Of a DNA stretch of 33,045 nucleotides, positions 28,685 to 33,045 are shown one piece after another. Position 1 is the first letter of the stretch. The number at the start of each line of letters is the position of its first letter. A model generated the notes under the pieces. The model did not search any database. It saw only the letters and a list, made by a program, of their open reading frames with translations, and was not told the origin of the DNA. Origin of the DNA: Solirubrobacterales bacterium (GTDB taxonomy: Bacteria; Actinomycetota; Thermoleophilia; Solirubrobacterales; Thermoleophilaceae); NCBI GenBank assembly GCA_012718975.1, contig JAAYBF010000145.1, positions 1 through 33,045 on the forward strand, written 5' to 3'. Position numbers and translations under genes: made by a program.

Positions 28685-31176
28685 TCCGCCTCGCCGGGCT
28701 GCGGATCAGGGCGCTGTTCGGGTTCTACGCGGCAAGGATCCGCCAGCACCCGGTCCAGGAGATGCTCGCGGGAGCTGGGATCGCGGTGGGCGTGGCGCTG
28801 GTCTACGCGGTGATGGTCTCGAGCGCCAGCATCACCGGCTCGGCGGCTCGTGTCGTCGAGGGCGTCGCCGGCCACGCCCAGCTCCAGGTGACCGCCCGTA
28901 GCGATCAGGGGTTCGATCAACGGCTCGCGGCCGAGATTCGAGCGCTCGACGGCGTCGAGGACGCGGCACCGCTGCTGCGGTCGAACGTCATGTTGGTCGG
29001 CCCGGACGGGTCGCGATCGACGCAAATGGTTGGCGTATCCCCGACGCTCGCGGCGCTGGGCGGTGAGCTTGGACCGATCCTCGCCGACGGCGACGCGCTC
29101 GGGACCGGGCTCGCAGTATCGGAGGGCGTCGCCGAGTCGCTCGGCGTCGCCTCCGGTGGCTCCGTCGAGCTGCGAGCCGACGGCCGTGCCCGCATGGTTC
29201 CACTGTCTGTGCTCAGCCCGGAGGTCGGCGGCGCACTCGCCGGAAGTGGCGCCGTCGTGACGTCGTTGAGACTCGCCCAGCGGTACGCGAACCGTGATCG
29301 CAGGGTTTCCCAGGTCCTGGTCCAGACGATCTCTGGCAGGCGGCCCGCCGTGGAGCGAGAGTTGGAGCGCCTCGCCGGCGGCTTTGCGAACGTCACCGGC
29401 GTCGACGCCGAGCTTGCCGCGCTGCGACAGGCGACCAAGCCGAACGACCAGTCGACGCAACTCTTCGCCGCCATCGGCGTGATGGTCGGCTGGCTGATCT
29501 CGTTCAACGCGATGCTGTTCACAGTGGCTGAGCGGCGGCGGTTCGTCACGGCGCTGCGGCTGGAGGGGGCGTCGCCCCGCCAGCCGCTGACCATCCTCGG
29601 ATTCGAGGCGCTCCTGCTCGGTGTCTTGGCGTCCGGTTTCGGGCTGCTCCTCGGCGAGCTGCTGGTGCGCCTGATCTTCGACGACGTGCCCGACTACCTG
29701 GCATTCGCCTTCCCGGTCGGCAGCGGGCGGGACTTCCAGCCGTCGATTGTCGTGCTCTGTTTCCTCGGTGGAGTGCTCGCAGCCGGCCTCGACGCCTTCT
29801 ACCGGGGACAGGCCGAGTCCCGGGAGGAGATCGCGCCCCGCACAGGCCGGTTCCTTCTCTGGACAGCGCTCGCGGTGGTTGCGGCGACGACCGTCGTCGC
29901 GGTCGCGGTTCCCGCGGTGACGATCGTCGGTGGCATCACCCTGGCTGTCGCAGCGATGCTGGTGATGCCCGTCGCGTTCAGGTTCGCCGCCGGATGGCTC
30001 GAGCGGGTTACAGGTTCCACAAGCCGGCTGAACATGCTCTCGGTCGCCCTGATGGAGCTGCGCGGGCCAACCACGCGGGGAGTGGCGCTGACCGCCGTCG
30101 CCGCGGTGGCCGTTTATGGAAGCGTCGCGATTGGCGGCGCGAGAGACGACATCGTCCGAGGGCTGGACAGCCACACGCGGCAGTGGCTGTCCAACGCCGA
30201 CCTCTGGGTCACCACCGGCGGCCAGGACCTGATGATCAACAGCTTCACCGCCCCTGACCTCGACAGGCTCCGGGCGGCCGAGGCCGTCGCCGCGGTACGG
30301 GTCCATCGCGGCGGCTTCCTCGACATCGGCGACCGGCGGCTCTGGCTGATCGGCCGTCCGGTCGACTCGCCGACGATGATCCCCGCCAGTCAGATGCTCG
30401 ACGGTGACATCGAGCAGGCGACCGCTCGACTGCGGGCCGGCGGCTGGGCAACCGCGTCGGCTGCCTTCGCGAACGAGCGAGGAGTCGAGGTCGGCGACCG
30501 CCTCAGGCTGCCCACGCCCACCGGCGCCCGGTCGTTCCGCCTCGCCGCGACGACGTTGAACTTCGGGTGGATTCCAGGCGCGGTGACGATCAACAACCGC
30601 GACTACGCGGATGCGGTGGGCACCGTCGCGCCATCCGCGTTGGAGGTCGACCTCGCGCCGGGCACGTCCGCTGAGGCTGGTCGACAGGCCGTCGAGGCGG
30701 CGCTCGGCCCCGCCTCGGGCCTGACGGTGCAGACCCGTGCCGAGCGGGAAGCGCAGTACTACGACTTCGGCCGCGAGGGCATCGCCCGCCTGGACCAGAT
30801 CGCGGCGCTCCTGCTGCTCGCCGCTGCTCTGGCGGTGGCCTGCGCGCTCGCCGCGGCGGCCTGGCAGCGCAGGCCGCGCCTCGCAGCGCTGAAGATCCAG
30901 GGTGCGACGCGTACCCAGCTTTGGCGGGCGATGCTCTGTGAGGCTGGCGTACTCGTAGCCATCGGGTGCACGGTCGGACTGACACTGGGCGTCTACGGCC
31001 ACCTGCTCGCTGGACGGTTCGTCCGGTCCGCCACCGGGTTTGCGAGCCCGTTCACGCTCCAGGCCGACGAACTGCTGCTCGCCGGCGGCTTCGTTGCCGT
31101 GGTAGCCCTGGCGGTCAGCGCGATTCCGGGATGGTTCGCCGCGGGTGCGTCTGCGCGAGCCAGCTTCTCCGAGTGA
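28681..31176 (+). CDS. FtsX/MacB-type ABC permease, ten predicted TM segments
   Basis: 831 residues. One TM near the N-terminus (about 27-48) is followed by a large extracytoplasmic domain (50-255). Three TMs (about 262-282, 304-332, 355-373) form the first FtsX unit, then two more TMs (391-412, 414-437) and one at about 467-485. A second extracellular domain (490-700) leads to three final TMs (about 706-727, 750-772, 795-820). Two FtsX cores in one chain mean that a single polypeptide can replace a permease dimer. Partnered with one full and one degenerate ATPase, it is likely a mechanotransmission-type exporter of antibiotics, lipids or peptides; the cargo is unknown. Confidence 0.93.
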   Translation: MIRLAGLRIRALFGFYAARIRQHPVQEMLAGAGIAVGVALVYAVMVSSASITGSAARVVEGVAGHAQLQVTARSDQGFDQRLAAEIRALDGVEDAAPLLRSNVMLVGPDGSRSTQMVGVSPTLAALGGELGPILADGDALGTGLAVSEGVAESLGVASGGSVELRADGRARMVPLSVLSPEVGGALAGSGAVVTSLRLAQRYANRDRRVSQVLVQTISGRRPAVERELERLAGGFANVTGVDAELAALRQATKPNDQSTQLFAAIGVMVGWLISFNAMLFTVAERRRFVTALRLEGASPRQPLTILGFEALLLGVLASGFGLLLGELLVRLIFDDVPDYLAFAFPVGSGRDFQPSIVVLCFLGGVLAAGLDAFYRGQAESREEIAPRTGRFLLWTALAVVAATTVVAVAVPAVTIVGGITLAVAAMLVMPVAFRFAAGWLERVTGSTSRLNMLSVALMELRGPTTRGVALTAVAAVAVYGSVAIGGARDDIVRGLDSHTRQWLSNADLWVTTGGQDLMINSFTAPDLDRLRAAEAVAAVRVHRGGFLDIGDRRLWLIGRPVDSPTMIPASQMLDGDIEQATARLRAGGWATASAAFANERGVEVGDRLRLPTPTGARSFRLAATTLNFGWIPGAVTINNRDYADAVGTVAPSALEVDLAPGTSAEAGRQAVEAALGPASGLTVQTRAEREAQYYDFGREGIARLDQIAALLLLAAALAVACALAAAAWQRRPRLAALKIQGATRTQLWRAMLCEAGVLVAIGCTVGLTLGVYGHLLAGRFVRSATGFASPFTLQADELLLAGGFVAVVALAVSAIPGWFAAGASARASFSE

Positions 31177-31177
31177 C

Positions 31178-31783
31178 CTACTCACGGCGCAGGGCCTTCA
31201 GGAGAGATGCGACGGAACGTCGACGTCGACGGGGCGCCGCGGTCGGATAGCCGCGCAGAATCAGCCACGCCGATACCGCCGACTCGACCAGCACAGACCG
31301 GGCGGCCATCAGGTGCTCCGTGGTGGCGGGTCTCGCGCGCGCCGGCGACCGGCCCGGCACCAGCTCGTCGAGCTCGGTGAGCAGGCGGGAGGGCAATGTG
31401 CACACGATCGTGACCAGCTCGCCGTCGTCGAGGCGCAAGGCGGGCTGGACGCGCCTCGCTCGTCGCGCGCTGCGCTCCCGACGCGTCGTGAGACCGCTCC
31501 GCGCCCGGGCACCCCCCACGTGGGAGCGCGTGGCGACTTCGATCGCCGCGGACCTCAGTGCCCAGGCCGTGTCGTCGCCACCGCTCGACCACCCCAGCGG
31601 CCGCAAGCGCGCGAGGGCCTCGTCGAGAGCGTCGACGCAGCCTCGACTGAGCCGCAACGTGCATGGCGTTCGGTCACCCGTCGGGGTCTGCCTGATCTCC
31701 TGGAAGCAGTCGAGGATCGCCTGATCCCACGCCTCCAGGGCCGCGGAGCGCTCACCACGATGGCGCGGCAGGGCCGTGCTCAT
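31178..31783 (-). CDS. Putative DNA-binding protein with two ribbon-helix-helix-like repeats
   Basis: 201 residues, family not recognised. Two segments look like RHH (CopG/Arc-type) units. The first is TPCTLRLSRGCVDALDEALA then ALRSAAIEVATRSHV. The second is VTIVCTLPSRLLTELDELVP then AARSVLVESAVSAWLILR. Each has a beta strand of alternating residues, a helix with the LDEL/LDEA pattern, and a second helix with an RS-x5-A pattern; a charged, Arg-rich linker lies between. RHH proteins normally dimerise to form one DNA-binding unit, so two units in one chain could bind DNA as a monomer. The C-terminus is basic (PRRRRRSVASLLKALRRE). It converges on the FtsX permease with a 1-nt gap. No Shine-Dalgarno sequence is obvious at ATG 31783. 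Confidence 0.65.
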   Translation of the reverse strand: MSTALPRHRGERSAALEAWDQAILDCFQEIRQTPTGDRTPCTLRLSRGCVDALDEALARLRPLGWSSGGDDTAWALRSAAIEVATRSHVGGARARSGLTTRRERSARRARRVQPALRLDDGELVTIVCTLPSRLLTELDELVPGRSPARARPATTEHLMAARSVLVESAVSAWLILRGYPTAAPRRRRRSVASLLKALRRE

Positions 31784-31959
31784 CTGGTGCGTTGAGAGCG
31801 TTGCTGAGCCATTCGGCCGCCGACCGTACGGACGCGCCGCCCGTCCCGCCAGGCTTCCGCCGACTATTCAGCGGTAGGTATCGGGGCCGGTGTGGTCACG
31901 CTGTCAGGCTGCGCCTGAGTAGTCGGGTGAAGGCATCGACGGCGGACACCGGGCCGGCA

Positions 31960-31965
31960 TACGTT
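31960..31965 (+). promoter_or_regulatory. -10-like element upstream of the unknown gene
   Basis: TACGTT, with TCGACG 18 bp upstream as a weak -35 (31936-31941). It would start transcription about 47 nt before GTG 32020, leaving room for the Shine-Dalgarno sequence. Confidence 0.35.
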
Positions 31966-32019
31966 GAGGCCGGCCCGCGCGACCGGGCCGGCCGTGCCAT
32001 GGAACTGGAGGGAGGGCAA

Positions 32020-32646
32020 GTGCCACCTGCCGCTGCCGAGGACGTCGAGCTGGGACCGGAGATCGTCGACGGCTGCCTCGCCAGGCTCGCCTCACCACAC
32101 CGGTTCGAGGCGGTCGGCGTCTCGCTCGACGGCGAGTACCTGCGCTACCTCGACGCCGCGCTCGCGGAGGTCGCCGCCCACGACGCGCGGCTCGCCGAGC
32201 CCGCGCCCGACCCCCCGGCCCTGCGATCCGCTGCCGCGGACATCCTCGTCGCGAAGGCGCTCGACGTTCGCGCGGGCGGCCAGGGTCACGTGCCGGGCGC
32301 GGGAATCGAGCGGGCGCTGGCCGGCGACATCTCCAACGTCCTCCTCGACGGGCTCGTGCGCCGGCTCGGCTCGCCGCCGCAGCCGCCGCCGACCCACGTC
32401 GACCTCCTGCTGAGCCACGAGACGCGCGGCCGCCTCGACACCGAGCTTCATTACCTCGTCGAGGTCTGCATCTACCCCGAGGACCAGCCGTACTATCGAG
32501 GCGACGGGTCCCCGGATCTCCGCTCGGCCTTCGTCGAGGCGGTACTGGTGACGTGGCTGGTCTGGACGTGTCGCGGGGAAGGCCCGGCGCGTCGCGTGTG
32601 TGCCGAGTCATGCGCCCGGCCGGACACTGGCGGCTGGCGCCGCTGA
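32020..32646 (+). CDS. Unrecognised protein, 208 residues
   Basis: I do not recognise the family. GTG 32020 is chosen because GGAGGGAGGG (32007-32016) sits just upstream; ATG 31999 in the same frame lacks a Shine-Dalgarno sequence, and codons further upstream look non-coding. The protein is mostly helical and acidic: DVELGPEIVDGCLARLASPH, then YLRYLDAALAEVAAHDARLA, a Pro-rich joint near SPPQPPPTHVD, and RLDTELHYLVEVCIYPEDQP. The VVE-like core and hydrophobic C-terminal AFVEAVLVTWLVWTCRGEG suggest a compact domain with a possible membrane-near end. Its 3' end overlaps the convergent MmpL gene by 39 nt. Confidence 0.6.
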   Translation: MPPAAAEDVELGPEIVDGCLARLASPHRFEAVGVSLDGEYLRYLDAALAEVAAHDARLAEPAPDPPALRSAAADILVAKALDVRAGGQGHVPGAGIERALAGDISNVLLDGLVRRLGSPPQPPPTHVDLLLSHETRGRLDTELHYLVEVCIYPEDQPYYRGDGSPDLRSAFVEAVLVTWLVWTCRGEGPARRVCAESCARPDTGGWRR

Positions 32647-33045
32647 GCTGGAGTCCGGTGCGCGGGCGGTGGCGAGCCGATGGCCCGGCCAGCCGCTGCG
32701 CTCGCCCACCAGCGTGATGAGCGCAGGCACGAACAGCGTGCGAACCAGGAAGGCGTCGATCAGAAGTCCGGCCGCCATCGCGAACGCGAGCTCCCGGAAC
32801 GGCTGCACCGGGACGAGCGCGAGCAGCGCGAAGGAGCCCGCGAGCACCAGGCCGGCGATCGTGATCGGCGTGGCGGCCCGCGAGCCGGCGACGCGCACGG
32901 CGTCGCGCAACGGCCGCCGGCGCGCCTCGTCCCAGATCCGGCCGACCAGGAAGATGTTGTAGTCGGAGCCGAGCGATACGAGCAGGATCGCCGCGGCGAA
33001 GGGGACGAAGTAGGTGATCTCGCCCTGGTCCAGGAGTCCCTGGAA
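32608..33045 (-). CDS. MmpL/RND-family transporter, C-terminal fragment (cut by window end)
   Basis: The reading frame is open to the right edge of the window; the 145 visible residues are the C-terminus. YFVPFAAAILLVSLGSDYNI is a TM segment ending in the GSDYNIFL motif typical of MmpL proteins, where the Asp-Tyr pair takes part in proton relay. RIWDEARRRPLRDAV is the cytoplasmic loop, followed by two more TM helices (ITIAGLVLAGSFALLALVPV and LAFAMAAGLLIDAFLVRTLF) and the classic PALITLVGE ending. MmpL proteins export lipids or other hydrophobic compounds. The TTG at 32910 is internal and not the start. Confidence 0.9.
   Translation of the reverse strand, partial: FQGLLDQGEITYFVPFAAAILLVSLGSDYNIFLVGRIWDEARRRPLRDAVRVAGSRAATPITIAGLVLAGSFALLALVPVQPFRELAFAMAAGLLIDAFLVRTLFVPALITLVGERSGWPGHRLATARAPDSSSAAPAASVRPGA

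Noticed and set aside
28084-31185. Long minus-strand open frame opposite the ABC operon
   Set aside because: It mirrors the codon phase of the real ABC and permease genes and shows no recognisable domain.
31792-32019. Longer start of the unrecognised gene at 32020
   Set aside because: This stretch contains the -10-like element and the Shine-Dalgarno sequence and reads as non-coding.

Overview
The window comes from a very GC-rich actinobacterium, most likely of the Thermoleophilia/Solirubrobacterales type (Solirubrobacter, Conexibacter, Patulibacter). The lineage is inferred, not proven. The evidence is strong G/C bias at third codon positions, the secreted Cys-paired beta-propeller typical of that order, abundant LAL/TetR/HxlR/PadR/ECF regulators, F420-type (DUF385) enzymes, and repeated leaderless promoters (TAnnnT, 6-8 nt, then ATG/GTG). 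It is a chromosomal stretch of 38 called genes, two of them cut by the window ends. I found no tRNA, rRNA, transposase or CRISPR array.

Layout. 1-3078: a 5'-truncated secreted seven-bladed beta-propeller followed by a sulfatase, on the same strand. 3116-9369: small conserved proteins (MpsC/DUF2294, a zinc-ribbon protein, DUF1801, ChaB with a Rho-N-like tail), a 915-residue LuxR-family ATPase regulator (LAL) and a divergent secreted protein of unknown role. 9507-13934: a redox cluster with a RibD/DHFR-like reductase, an FAD aromatic monooxygenase, a TetR repressor with two operator-like sites, a DUF3237-DUF385 gene pair and a cupin. 13963-15338: two exported proteins, one an NlpC/P60 peptidase. 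15474-18337: an HxlR regulator divergent from a translationally coupled methyltransferase-flavoprotein pair, with an inverted repeat between them. 18449-21302: two small lineage-type proteins, a DUF433/PIN-like toxin-antitoxin-type pair in a lower-GC patch, an 11-bp inverted repeat and a leaderless cupin. 21379-23887: a sulfotransferase and a YCII-ECF42 sigma factor operon with a TGTCGA promoter element.

23914-28684 and onward: five tandem 23-bp repeats run directly into the leaderless promoter of an AAA/DUF4143 ATPase. This is the most unusual non-coding structure here. Then come a HemG-type flavodoxin and two tiny minus-strand ORFs. A four-gene operon follows: a PadR repressor, a degenerate ABC ATPase, a canonical ABC ATPase and a 10-TM FtsX/MacB-type permease. 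The three transporter genes overlap by 4 nt at each junction, and a promoter with a perfect 15-bp palindrome lies upstream. The window ends with a protein that appears to hold two ribbon-helix-helix domains, an unrecognised gene, and the 3' end of an MmpL/RND transporter gene.

Common themes are one-component regulators next to their likely targets, 4-nt GTGA/ATGA overlaps for translational coupling, and operators embedded in promoters. The best candidates for something undescribed are the 23-bp repeat array with its ATPase, the asymmetric ABC-ATPase pair under PadR, and the tandem-RHH protein.
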